Assembly: GCA_031002005.1 (NCBI GenBank)
Contig: JARYHS010008074.1
Location: 11,044,924 to 11,108,923 of the forward strand
DNA: 64,000 nt
Source: Vandiemenella viatica
Lineage: Eukaryota > Arthropoda > Insecta > Orthoptera > Morabidae
Direction of reading: 5' to 3'
The notes below the pieces were generated by a model, which was given only the letters and a program-made list of their open reading frames with translations, was not told the DNA's origin and ran no database searches. Every line of letters starts with the position of its first letter. Positions within the stretch are counted from its first letter, which is position 1. Shown here in pieces: positions 44,440-54,499 of this stretch. A program made the translations under genes and the position numbers.

Positions 44440-45900
44440 TTTTTGTCACAAGCCTTCATCTCCCTTCATACCTAACCGAAACCAATAAATGAGGTATCAT
44501 TTTAAAGCTTAGGATAACCACTTTTGTGACATCGTATTTTAAGAAACTAATTTTTCCAAATTCTGCCCTTAAAGGGCAAAAATTACAAAATTTCTAAGTT
44601 GCATTTCTTGTTTTTCGAGCAATTTATCTCCCTAGATATCTAACCGAAATCGATAAATGAAGTAGGATTATGAAGAGTAGTGACTCAGCTTTGGTGACAT
44701 CATACATTAAGAACGAATTTTTTTGACATTCAACCCTTAAAGGGAATAAGTATCAATGGTTCTAGAGCGCGTTTTTGTGTAATGAGCCATTTATTTCCAT
44801 TAATATCTAACCGAAAAAGATAAATGATGCATCATTCTTAAGATTAATGTCTCCACTGTGGTCACATCATATTTTAAGGAATTAATTTTTCTGAATTTAA
44901 TCCTTAAAGGGCACAAATATTAGTATTTCTAAAATGCGTTTTTTTGTGTCTCGAGTCAATTATCTGCTTGGACACCTAACCGAAATCGATAAATGAAATA
45001 GGATTACGAAAAGTAATATCTCCGCTTTGGTGACATCATATATTAAGGAAGACATTTTTTGGAATTCACCTCTTAAAGGGAAGATGAATCAATGGTTCTA
45101 CAAAACATTTTTGTGTCACGAGCCATTTATCTCCATTAATATCTAACCGGAATAGATAAATGAGGTATCATTTTAAAGATTAATGTCGCTGCTGTGGTCA
45201 CATCACATTTTAAGAATGGCATTTTTTAAAATTTAACCCTTAAAGGTAAAAAATATCAGTGTTTCTGAAATGCGTTTTTTGTGTCTCGAGTCATATATCT
45301 CGCTTGATACTTAAACAAAATTAATAAACGAGGTGCCATTTTAAAGACTAACGTCCTTGGTTTTGTTACACCATATTTTAAGAAAGGAATTTTTCAAAAT
45401 TTGAACCTTAAAGGGAAAAAGTATTAATATTTCTAAAAAGCATTTTTCTGTCAGGAACCATTTATCTTCCTGAATACCTAACCGAAATAGATAAACGAGG
45501 TATCGTTTTAAAGACTAAAGTATACACTTTGGTCTCATCATATTTTAAGAAAGAACATTCTTCAAATTCGACCCTTAAGGTGCAAAAATATCATAACTTT
45601 TTTTAACCTCGTTTGATGCCTAACCGAAATTGATAAATGCCAAGATCTCCCCTTTGGTTACACAATATTTTACAAAACGATTTTTTTGTTTTGAATTTGA
45701 TATTTAACAGACAAAAGTATCAATATTATTTCTACAACGTGTTTTTTTATATAATTATTATTACTAGGCATTTATCTCCTTCGATATCTAACCGATATCG
45801 ATGAATGACATATCGTTTTAAAGAATAATGTCTCAAATCGGATAAAATCATAAGTCAAGAAAGAATTTTTCGGAATTTGATGCTTAAAGAGGTCGCGCAT
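44440..45900. repeat. Satellite array, about nine units of 167-168 bp
   Basis: The motif CTAACCGAAAT(C/A)GATAAATGA recurs at 44472, 44640, 44807, 44976, 45143, about 45310, 45478, about 45620 and 45788: steps of 167-169 except one shortened unit of 142. Each unit also has a near-palindrome CCCTTAAAGGG and a GTTTTTTGTGTC(T/A)CGAG motif. Units are considerably diverged, so the array is old or not homogenised. It lies in the protease intron. Confidence 0.95.
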
Positions 45901-46419
45901 AAGAGACAGTTCAAATCCAGGTCCCTAGATTGCAGCAGCAAATATCACAGAGATGTTAATAAGCTTCATTTTTTTTACAATATTTTTTCTGTTATGGAAA
46001 CATTTTTGTTTTGCTATACATTTCCAATGTAAACATTTGGGCTGTGACAAAAGCAATGCATTTCACAGAGATGTTGAAGTGCAGTGTGGATTTTGTTCAG
46101 GTTGGTTGTATTCTGTTAAGGTCAGTGACAGTTTGTCGTACATACAGTGTGTTTTAAATTTTCCTAACTGTTTCGAAATATATTTGAGGATTTTGAAGCG
46201 TACCTATTACACTAGACAAATAAATATTTGCTACTATACTTTTCTTTATATTACAAAGATTCAACCACAATGTTAATCGTAATGTATTCGCAAAATTTTC
46301 TCACAGATCGTCTAATAATAATTACAGTCATAGTAATAGTAGTAACAATAATAATAATAGTTATAGTAATAATAATAATAATAGTAATGATAATATAGTA
46401 ATATCAAAGTATAAATATG

Positions 46420-46510
46420 CAGTGGTGGATCCAGGGAGGGGGCTAGGGGGTTGAAGCCCCCCCTCTTGAAGCACGAAGGTCGCCCCGACGACATGGATTT
46501 TGAGAACCTT

Positions 46511-46544
<34 letters not shown>

Positions 46545-46634
46545 TTTTAGAATGGCGGAATTCTGGAATAATGAGATTTCTGTCGGAAACGCCCCCCCCC
46601 CCCTCCCCAAACCAAAATGTTGGATCTGCCACTG
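46420..46634. mobile_element. hAT-type MITE with 8-bp target duplication
   Basis: The left end CAGTGGTGGATCCAGGG and the right end TTGGATCTGCCACTG are inverted repeats. TAAATATG flanks both sides exactly (46412-46419, 46635-46642). The interior has a 32-bp T run and C runs, and no coding capacity. A remnant of the same family lies at 19855-19996. Confidence 0.92.
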
Positions 46635-46642
46635 TAAATATG

Positions 46643-46742
46643 TATTAATCATGTATACGAATCTGATTGTAACTCTTTGTATATTTATAGCCACTGATAA
46701 TGCCCCACTCCAAAAGGGCGAAAACGGTGTTTAATTCAAAAC
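46643..46742. repeat. Right inverted repeat flanking the satellite array
   Basis: Reverse complement of 43943-44095 apart from the 35-bp difference; contains TATAGCCACTGATAATGCCC and CGGTGTTTAATTC. Confidence 0.8.
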
Positions 46743-48989
46743 ATTTATGCAACTACTGTGGAACATGGCCTATAACAAAGTTATTGTTAAAAAAAAACTA
46801 GTTGTGGCAAAGATAACGCAACGTTGTCATTTCTGTGAGAGCTTTCTCTTCGTGTGAAGGTAATAATAAGGAATGGCAATACTACATTAGATTACCTGTG
46901 AAGTTATTATCGTACGATGCAGTCTGCCAGCCAATACTGTAGCGCCAGAGACATGACTCGACCACCAACGAGGTCGAGCCACAGTTTAACATACCGCCCA
47001 ATTTGTTTCGCTAAAGTCTTGCGCAAAAACAATTTCCGCCTCTCTGTATGTAGTACTCCCCATGTCGCCTCGAACACTAAATAAATTGCAGTAATTCGTC
47101 CCTCGCGATGGAATTCTGTCCGCTGAGTGACTGCTGGTAACGGCTCCAAAAATAAATGATTAGAATTTCGATAATAGTAATGTAAAATGTTATCCATTCT
47201 TTATTTCTTCCAAGCAAGGTACAAACTCGTTGCTGTACCTTAAATCTGGTTTTAATCCTGATGTTCGACTGAAATTGTAGATAGTGAAATGATTATGAAC
47301 TTTTTTATATATACTGCTCTGTAAAAATACGGTTTAGGATATATAATTTGGATTCCAATGAAAAAAAATGTAGTTAATGAAAATAAACGTTGTAGAATGC
47401 TGCTGGTTACACATGACAGAAATTACTGCTGCATCTAATAGGGTGCCGTCTTATTTATTTATTTTCCTGTTCATACATACAAGTACATAAGAAAACTCAG
47501 TTAGAAACTTCCATCAAAAATATTATCGTTTAGTATGCGACTGAGATAATGATATTAATAAGTTTGAGTCTCCAAGTATGTTCGAATGGTAATAAATTAT
47601 TAATCAAGGCGTCAATCTAATAAATTGTCTGAAATATCAATTTAACCTTCTAAGGTGATTTCATGGTAGTTTTTCTGTTTGAGTAAGTTGTTTAAAAAAT
47701 GCATTCGGATGTTTTTAAGTCACCTCGAGATTCTTTGCCAATAGTGTTAAATATTTATCTGGAATCTATCTGACGGTGAGTAACAGATTTCTAAAACCTG
47801 CTCTGTGAAGAATCAAGAACTTTTCAAGCTGTGTTTACCATCTGAATACTAGTGTGGTGTCACATGAAATGTCTAGGTTCGTTATGCTGAGAAAAACATT
47901 TTTTTTAGTGCATGAGATGCAAGATTCTATTTACTAACAAAAAATCTTTTAATATTTTTTTAATTGCAAAATAACAGGCTTAAATTTAAATGACACCCTC
48001 TAATTACAAAAGGAAAAAAATTACATTCATAAAATAAAACACTGGAAAAAAATACATGTTTGTTTAACATTTACACCAAAAATTGGACTCAGCCAGCAAA
48101 AGAAAAAGAAAATAAGCTATCAGACAATGAACAAAATTGTTCCCGACTAGGGAGAACACGAAACTCCATCAGTTTGGGCGAATACTGGGCATATGTTAGA
48201 TGAATTTTTGTCACTTATCGTTTACGCAGACGGCTGTCGGCGACCTTGATGTTTCCCTCGCGATGACGAACCACTTAACACCCTCCACCAACTGAGATGA
48301 GTTCACTCTTGGCAGCACATGACGATAAACAGCACGACAAATGATGTCATGACAAAAAAGCGTCCTCCACGTTTCTTTGATAAGTCCGCGTACACACACA
48401 CATGCGGACTATACGGGATCTAGCCCCCAAGTGCCCGCGACAGCTTGACCTCTCTCACCCCCCGCCTCCGGGAGTGGGAGCCGGAATTTGCCAACCTTCC
48501 CTGTCTTCCAAAAGGGCTGGATGAAATGTCTCACAAATGGAGAGGTGACGGAAAATCAATGACTGCAGAGGCTGGACATTACACACATTTTCACTCATTT
48601 GGTCTTCCGCGGTTTTCGATTTCTGTGGCAGAAAGCTAAATGGCAAGCAACACCTTCTGCATACTGTAATTAATAGTAGCAGGTAGTTTAATAATAGTTT
48701 GTTAATTATTATTTGACACTCCAACGAAATGAGTTACCAGTTAAAATAAGTTTCTCCATCAGAGCAGAAAAACAGCTTGGTGTATTTAAGCATCAAATTT
48801 AGAAAGAACAAGAAATATTAATCTGAATTCGCACGCACAAGGAGCTCCCTGCACGGGTCTCATACGACAGTGAATGATTGTTCAATTCAGTATCACTGAG
48901 ATTTTTTTTTTTTTTTTAACTCAGACTTTCAAATAAGTTTTCCAGATTACCCCAAAGAATGCTTACTAATGGTCGCTTGTCCTGTGCAG

Positions 48990-49352
48990 CCAGTGCAGTC
49001 GCTGGCCGTACAGGACCCTGTGGCGGGCACGCGAGTGACGGCGACTGGCTGGGGGGACACCTCGGAGAGTCGGCTGTCCAGCCGCCTGATGAAGGTGACA
49101 GTGGTGGTGCAGGACCGGGCCGTCTGCCAGAACATTTACGGAGGCGAGTTCACTGATCGCATGTTCTGCGCCTCCTCTCCCGGGAAGGACGCCTGCCAAG
49201 GAGACAGCGGGGGCCCCCTCGTAGACGAGAGGACAGGGACGTTGGTGGGAGTGGTCTCGTGGGGCATCGGCTGCGCTCGCGAAGACTACCCCGGCGTCTA
49301 CACCAGCGTGGCCAGGCTACGCAAGTGGATCAGAAAGAAAACCCACGTCTGA
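48990..49352 (+). CDS. Trypsin-like serine protease, exon with Ser195
   Basis: Second coding exon (120 codons and TGA), continuing in phase 0 from 40612 so that FSQFVQ joins PVQSLAVQD. The motif order is that of trypsin: TATGWGDT, Cys234-Cys248 disulfide, [15 protein letters not shown] with the catalytic Ser261 and, six residues before it, Asp255 (chymotrypsin position 189), predicting cleavage after Arg/Lys. [10 protein letters not shown] supplies the pocket glycines, and the [16 protein letters not shown] helix closes the fold. Total protein is 308 residues. GC content is much higher than in the surroundings, as expected for a selected exon. Poly-A signal AATAAA is at 49384. Confidence 0.95.
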   Translation, partial: PVQSLAVQDPVAGTRVTATGWGDTSESRLSSRLMKVTVVVQDRAVCQNIYGGEFTDRMFCASSPGKDACQGDSGGPLVDERTGTLVGVVSWGIGCAREDYPGVYTSVARLRKWIRKKTHV

Positions 49353-49383
49353 ACCCTCTACATTGCTACAATGTAACAGGCGG

Positions 49384-49389
49384 AATAAA
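49384..49389 (+). terminator. Polyadenylation signal of the protease gene
   Basis: AATAAA 32 bases after the stop codon, followed by T-rich sequence. Confidence 0.75.
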
Positions 49390-49867
49390 ACCATTATAAT
49401 TTACATTTTTTATTTCGTTATTATCAATTTCAATTTATTTTTTATGCCGAATGTCTTTTCCTTCCGTGAAATGTATAACTGACAGAAATTTAATCACATG
49501 AATTTCAGTACAACGAAAAGCGGTTTAACCTGTGCGAAGTACATAGAATATACACTTTCAGCTTGTATTTAAATGCTTTCTGTTAAAAGAAAATTCAATT
49601 AAAACCTCACCATCCTGAAAAGAAGGAAACTAGATAGTTCAAAAACAGAAAAATTGTTAATTCGGAAATCGATGAAAATAATTTATCAGATCTATCTGAA
49701 AACACAACTGTACTATAAACCAAATTAAAAAATATTTTTCTTGGATTCATTCTTGGAAGCAGTTTACCATGGATGAGTAATATTAGCGTCATGTACGACT
49801 AACGACAATTTTTGCTCGAAATTTTGGAACACAACTAAATGTTTAAAACAAAGATCTTTATTTATAA

Positions 49868-50098
49868 ACCGAGGGTGGTGGTGTAACGGATAGCGTTCTG
49901 GCCTCGCATTCGGGAGGACGGCGGTTCGAATCCCCGTCCGGACATCCAGATTTGGGTTTTCCATGGTTTCCCAAATCACTCCAGGCAAATGCTGGGATGC
50001 TACCTTAAAAAAAGGCCATGGCTGAATTCCTTGCCCCCATCCTTTCCCGTCTTTAAAGACCTCGCTGTTGAGAGACGTAAAGCAGTTAAAAAAAATAC
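49868..50098 (+). mobile_element. SINE family S1, best-preserved copy
   Basis: The tRNA-like head has an A box (GGTGTAACGGATAGCG) and B box (CGGTTCGAATCCCCG). The body is CATCCAGATTTGGGTTTTCC, CAAATCACTCCAGGCAAATG and GGCCATGGCTGAATTCC; the tail is GAGACGTAAAGCAG followed by A. It serves as reference for copies at 1516, 18094, 34480, 34861 and 35150. Confidence 0.9.
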
Positions 50099-50323
50099 AT
50101 TCTATCTGATTTTTTGTTGTACACTGCATAAACTACACGTTGTCAACGTAATTCACAATTCAACCTGCAACAACAACAAATGTTTCTATGCTGTTACCAT
50201 ACTACTGAAAACATACCCAGTCAGAATCTGGAAGTATTTCCTAAGACCACTATCTATGTCAAGAAACAGACTCAAAAGCCTCTGAGAGATATTTCTACTT
50301 CTGAGATAGTTAAGGCCGATTCA

Positions 50324-50890
50324 CACTAGCGCTCTGCTCAGCTCAGGTCAAAAATAGCTGCACAGGAAATCCAATGGGAGGATCCACACACTAAGCGATC
50401 CGCTCAGGTCAGGGCAAGGCAGGTCAACCTGAAGATCGCGCAAGGGAGCGTCGATAAACTACGTGGCTTGGTCTAGGGAGGAGGGAGGGGAGGGTGGATG
50501 GATTGGCTGGAAGGCTACGTTGCACTACGTCGGAGGGGGGAGGGTAACTTCCGAATCAGGCCACGTAGCTTTCCATACATATCATTTTTCACAGTTAAAA
50601 TGAGTTACAGAACACACAACAGCATGTGAATATTTATTTCCTTAATTTAATTATCTCCGTATGTAATTTACAATAGTCTTACAAGAGAAAACAGCACAAA
50701 ATGTCTTCTGAAATCAAAAGGGAAAAAGCTACGTGCTACGTTGGGGGAGGGGTGGGTGGTAGAGGCAAAAGTCGCGTCGTTCTACGTAGGGAAGGGGGGG
50801 GGGGTTCACAGGGGGTCAAAATTGAGCTACATGACTTATGGACACTCCCCAACGATCAAGACCTGAGCTGAGCTGAGCTGACCGCTAGTG
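50324..50890. mobile_element. Possible TIR element with CAGCTCAG repeats, containing TIR family 1
   Basis: CACTAGCGCTCTGCTCAGCT at 50324 is answered by AGCTGAGCTGACCGCTAGTG ending near 50890. The outer sequence (GGCCGATTCA) has no counterpart on the right, so the right end may be rearranged. Family 1 copy 2 is nested inside. Confidence 0.55.
50444..50849. mobile_element. Non-autonomous TIR element, family 1, copy 2
   Basis: Ends GGGAGCGTCGATAAACTACG and CTTATGGACACTCCC, with CAA flanking both sides (50441-50443, 50850-50852) as a 3-bp duplication. The interior matches copy 1 closely. Confidence 0.75.
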
Positions 50891-51410
50891 AGAACATGCA
50901 ACTGTCAGGTCAGATAAAATCAACATGGGCGACAAAAGTCTAATGGCTTTAAAAGCTTGTAAATAATAAGAAAAAAGTAATAAATAAATAAAAATATTTT
51001 CGTACTGCTGAGGGTCAAATCCTGTTACCGAATCGAGAAATGTTGTGAAATTATTTCTTATATCAAAAGCTTCTTGACGAGCATTCGCACCCAAGCAAGG
51101 AATATTTGTAAAAGACGGTTCTCGTCCATTCTGAGATTCACTTTCAATGTGGCATGAAATTGGCTTCCTCTGTGAATAATTGTACAAAATATATGTTGCT
51201 AATATTATGTTACAAATAAATCCTGAAACAAAACTAATTTTGTTAAAATAAATTAGAAATCTTCGAACTGATATATCAAAAACATTTTTCACCACTCGTC
51301 TCGCACGGCATAGCCGGCAGTTAAAAATTTTTCCTCTTGATCCGTTTGCGCTTGAAACTCTGGAGCACACAGAACCATCGTCTTTTTTATCTTGACGTAC
51401 TGTTATCCTC
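50885..51410 (-). pseudogene. Unassigned minus-strand frame, possibly a PIF/Harbinger transposase remnant
   Basis: About 175 open codons. The segment ANARQEAFDIRNNFTTFLDS resembles the C-terminal end of PIF/Harbinger DDE nucleases (pattern S/N..A..IR..F..YF), but the catalytic core is not present. A 38-bp A run (51416-51453) precedes it and produces a meaningless poly-Phe extension. A stretch at 50985-51300 reads as hydrophobic sequence (FVSGFICNIILATYILYNY), so a short membrane protein is an alternative. Weak call. Confidence 0.3.
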
Positions 51411-51412
51411 TC

Positions 51413-51455
<43 letters not shown>

Positions 51456-51459
51456 ACAC

Positions 51460-52009
51460 AGATGTTAATAATAGTTTGTGCAGAAATCGGCCTTGTTCAT
51501 TATGAGCAACTGAAATGGCTTCGTCCACGATTGGAACTGACCTGACTATTGGTGAAATCCAGGATCGTCTGAGCTGTGCTACCCGTCTTTATTCTGCTGA
51601 AGATAGAAGGTTTTCGTTATAAGATGCATTTTGGGAATCAGAAATTAACACAAAAATGATTACATTATATTTTGTATCATTAATCCAAGTTTATTGATTC
51701 CTTACATGGGCCGTAAATTTAAACACATATCGATGAGAAAGTTGAACATAAGCCATTACGTTGCTGGAAGCTTAGTGCATTTTGTTTTTGTGCCAAGATA
51801 TTCTAACAAACGCGTTGAACCTGTGGGACACATTTACGCTGTGAAGATATCATAAATTAATGAGATAATTCAAATGATCTACGAACACGATATTTGCTTT
51901 CATTACAAAATTCCGCAGCTAGGAATATTTTTATGGCGGAGGGGCGAAGGAAGTAGGAGGGAGGGAATAATTATTAAAGAACACGGTTTACGTCAGGAAG
52001 CAGAGTATA
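51460..52009. other. Gene-free stretch
   Basis: Nothing recognised. Confidence 0.4.
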
Positions 52010-52501
52010 CAGGGTGTTACAAAAAGCTACGGCCAAACTTTCAGGAAACAATCCTCACACACAAACAAAGAAAATATATTATGTGGACATGTGTCCGGAA
52101 ACGCTTACTTTCCATGTTAGAGCTCATTTTATTACTTCTCTTCAAATCACATTAAACATGGAATGGAAACACACAGCAACAGAACGTACCAGCGTGACTT
52201 CAAACACTTTGTTACAGGAAATGTTAAAAATGTCCTCCGTTAGCGAGGATACATGCATCCACCCTCCGTCGCATGGAATCCCTGATGCGCTGATGCAGCC
52301 CTGGAGAATGGCGTATTGTATCACAGCCGTCCACAATACGAGCGGTGAAACGAGGAAGTACAGTACATACTAACGAAACTAAAATGAGCTCTAACATGGA
52401 AAGTAAGCGTTTCCGGACACAAGTCCACATAACATATTTTCTTTGTTTGTATGTGAGGAATGTTTCCTGAAAGTTTGGCCGTAGCTTTTTGTAACACCCT
52501 G
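52010..52501 (-). mobile_element. Short TA-flanked element with 122-bp TIRs and a transposase C-terminus
   Basis: CAGGGTGTTACAAAAAGC begins at 52010 and its inverse ends at 52501. The TIRs extend about 122 bp (to 52131 and from 52380) with few differences, and TA flanks both ends. On the minus strand the centre encodes ARIVDGCDTIRHSPGLHQRI and RRRVDACILANGGHFEHFL, like the last residues of a Tc1/mariner-type transposase. It is an internal-deletion derivative of a larger autonomous element. Confidence 0.9.
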
Positions 52502-52504
52502 TAT

Positions 52505-52885
52505 ACGACGGTGAACTGCAAAGGCAGCCCCGCCTGTGGGAAATGGGGAAAGGCAGCACATGAGACGGGTCCTGGTTGCACCCTGCCTCCACAGGCGTGT
52601 GTCTACTGCTCCGGGTCACATCCAGCCTGGAGCATCCCGATGTGGTCATGCCAGTGCAAACGCGGCACCACATCAAGGACCGCAGACGCCGGTAGCTACA
52701 CGTCTGTAACACCGACTACTAAGACAGCAAGTTCTGCAGAAGCACAGCCGTCCTCTACGTCCCACTATGTTTGTGAAGTCCCCTTCCTCTTCTCCTCCCA
52801 GTCAGAAGAGGGCGAAAAAGCCTTGGCCGAAAGAATCCGCGAGCCTCCGAGGCCTAGTCTTCAGAGCCTATGCATACAGCTATAA
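52505..52885 (+). pseudogene. Gag-like zinc-knuckle fragment, probably LINE ORF1
   Basis: CKGSPACGKWGKAAHETGPGC and CVYCSGSHPAW are spaced like the tandem CCHC knuckles of jockey-type LINE ORF1 proteins. A Ser/Thr-rich tail follows (SYTSVTPTTKTASSAEAQPS). It has no start of its own and no downstream RT. The in-frame upstream part belongs to the TIR element. Confidence 0.5.
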
Positions 52886-52944
52886 ATACACCTCCTCCAT
52901 TGGAATGTAAAATATCCTTACGGAAAACGTTCATACTATTAGCT

Positions 52945-53050
52945 GCCCATACACACATTTGTGCGCGAGTAAGCTTGCTGAAGATTTGCGCGCGGATATT
53001 CTCGCGACGAGCCTGTACTTGGGAAAGCCCATGTACAGGAACATTAAGTT
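52945..53050 (+). repeat. Repeat related to 40975-41125
   Basis: GCCCATACACAC, GCGCGAGTAAGCTTGCTGAA and GCCTGTACTTGGGAAAGCCC in the same order as the inverted copy in the protease intron. Confidence 0.45.
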
Positions 53051-53588
53051 CAGTTGGCTCACCGCGCTCAAAGTGATATGTTTATGGTAGTTGCATTATT
53101 GATAGTACATCGAAATATTCTACTTGCAGAAAGTTTTGCTGTTGTAAGATTTCCCCTACAGACAAGAGGAAATCGTCCTAACTAATACTGGTACGTATGT
53201 ACAAATTTATGCTTTTAGTAATGTTTCTCTGATTGCCGGTTTTAATAATTACACAAAATCTAATTGTATTACCCACTGCTACCAGTTATTCGCGGAGGAA
53301 GTCGCCGATAGGCCTGTATCCCAGTCATGTATAAAAATTGTTGCAGCAAGACGAAGAGGAAACCGTTCTGATCCTAACTCTGAGAACTATATGTTTAAAG
53401 AATTTATTTTTACGGAACCCAGCATTTGATCTTCCGTCATTCTGAAGAGATTAGCAGCAAAACAAGTGAAAGTACAATTCACTATGAAATCTAATTTTTA
53501 CATTATAAAATGGTAGGAGTAAAAACTACTACGTTAAATAATAATAAATTTAATTAAATTACGAGGGAGTGCACGCTCTGTTGGGAAA

Positions 53589-53935
53589 GGGGCATCCATA
53601 AATTATATGAGGTGTTTTTCTAGATTTCCCCTCTGGTGAAATCTGGTCCGTCAGAACCCCCCCCCCCCCCCCCTAGAAATCGCCCTCGAAACTTTTGGAG
53701 ACCTTTTTTTTCGGGTCTCACCCTCCAAAATCCGGTTACACCCCACTTTTCGACGAAAAACTCCCCTTTAAACAACTTTCACGCAATTTGTAGACCTTTT
53801 TGTTTTTTTGGCTCTACTGTCCAAAAATTTGTTCACAAAACCTCAAGTGAGATTTCCGTAGACCCCCCCTTTTGGTGAGATTTCGTTGGACTCCCCCCCC
53901 CCCTTATTTCACCTCACGCAATTTATGGATGCCTC
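53589..53935. mobile_element. TIR element, family 2 (MITE)
   Basis: GGGGCATCCATAAATTATAT at the left and its inverse (AATTTATGGATGCCTC) at the right. The interior holds several C runs. Related to family 1 only in the CATCCATAAA core. It directly abuts the 3' end of LINE family B on its right. Confidence 0.75.
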
Positions 53936-54480
53936 TAATTTCCCTACACATCCATCTTCCCCTTTCCTACACCCACCTACATTTGCTTTCTGCATATTTT
54001 AGCTTTAAATTCTTTCAACGTTTTTGGTAAATTATTCCAATCCCTGACCCCCTTACCCAGAAAGAGAATATTCCTACACCCTTGTGCCTGAAATCGAGTG
54101 CCAGTTTGTGATCATGGTCATCGTTTCCTTTCCAAGCATTACTTTTAATTCTTACGCCAATATCTTTCCATGCCTCATCGCCAGTATATGCCCTGTACAC
54201 TCCCATGACCCTCCTCATCCTCCTCCTGTCTTGCAATGAATCCCATTCCAGCTCTTTTATCCTATCTGTTACTGACTGTATTCTGCGATAATTTCCAGAA
54301 ACAAATATAGCAGCCATTTTTTGCACCCTCTCCAACTGCTGTATTTGATGCTCAAAATGTGGGTCCCATACTACACTACCATATTCGAGCAATGGTCTCA
54401 CCAAAGTTTTGTAGCCCAATTCCTTTACTTCTCTCGTGCATCCCCTCATCACTCTCTCCAACAAGTGCGGAATTTTGAAC
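53936..54480 (-). pseudogene. LINE family B, C-terminal part (minus strand)
   Basis: Minus-strand frame: HLLERVMRGCTREVKELGYK, TLVRPLLEYGSVVWDP, QLERVQK, QSVTDRIKELEWDSLQDRRR, YTGDEAWKDI, DDHDHKLALDFRHKGVG. A frameshift near 54050 interrupts the end (WNNLPK, then KMWVG-like residues). The 3' tail is truncated by the family 2 MITE. This copy shows the uninverted order of the two pieces found at 28256-28928. Confidence 0.85.
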
Positions 54481-54499
54481 CATTTTCCAAATATCCATG

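Larger units (their letters stand above)
40613..48989 (+). other. 8.4-kb intron of the protease gene
   Basis: GT-AG intron in phase 0. A branch-like CTTACTAAT lies at about 48961-48969 and the acceptor is CTGTGCAG. It contains a T run (41608-41634), a 168-bp satellite array, flanking inverted repeats and a hAT MITE, listed separately. Elsewhere it is AT-rich with nothing recognised. Confidence 0.85.

Noticed and set aside
44440..45900. CRISPR-like array of regular repeats
   Set aside because: The whole 168-bp unit repeats, with no distinct short repeat and unique spacers, and the context is eukaryotic.
46312..46632. Tyr- and Lys-rich minus-strand frame
   Set aside because: Product of AT trinucleotide repeats and of the T run inside the hAT MITE.
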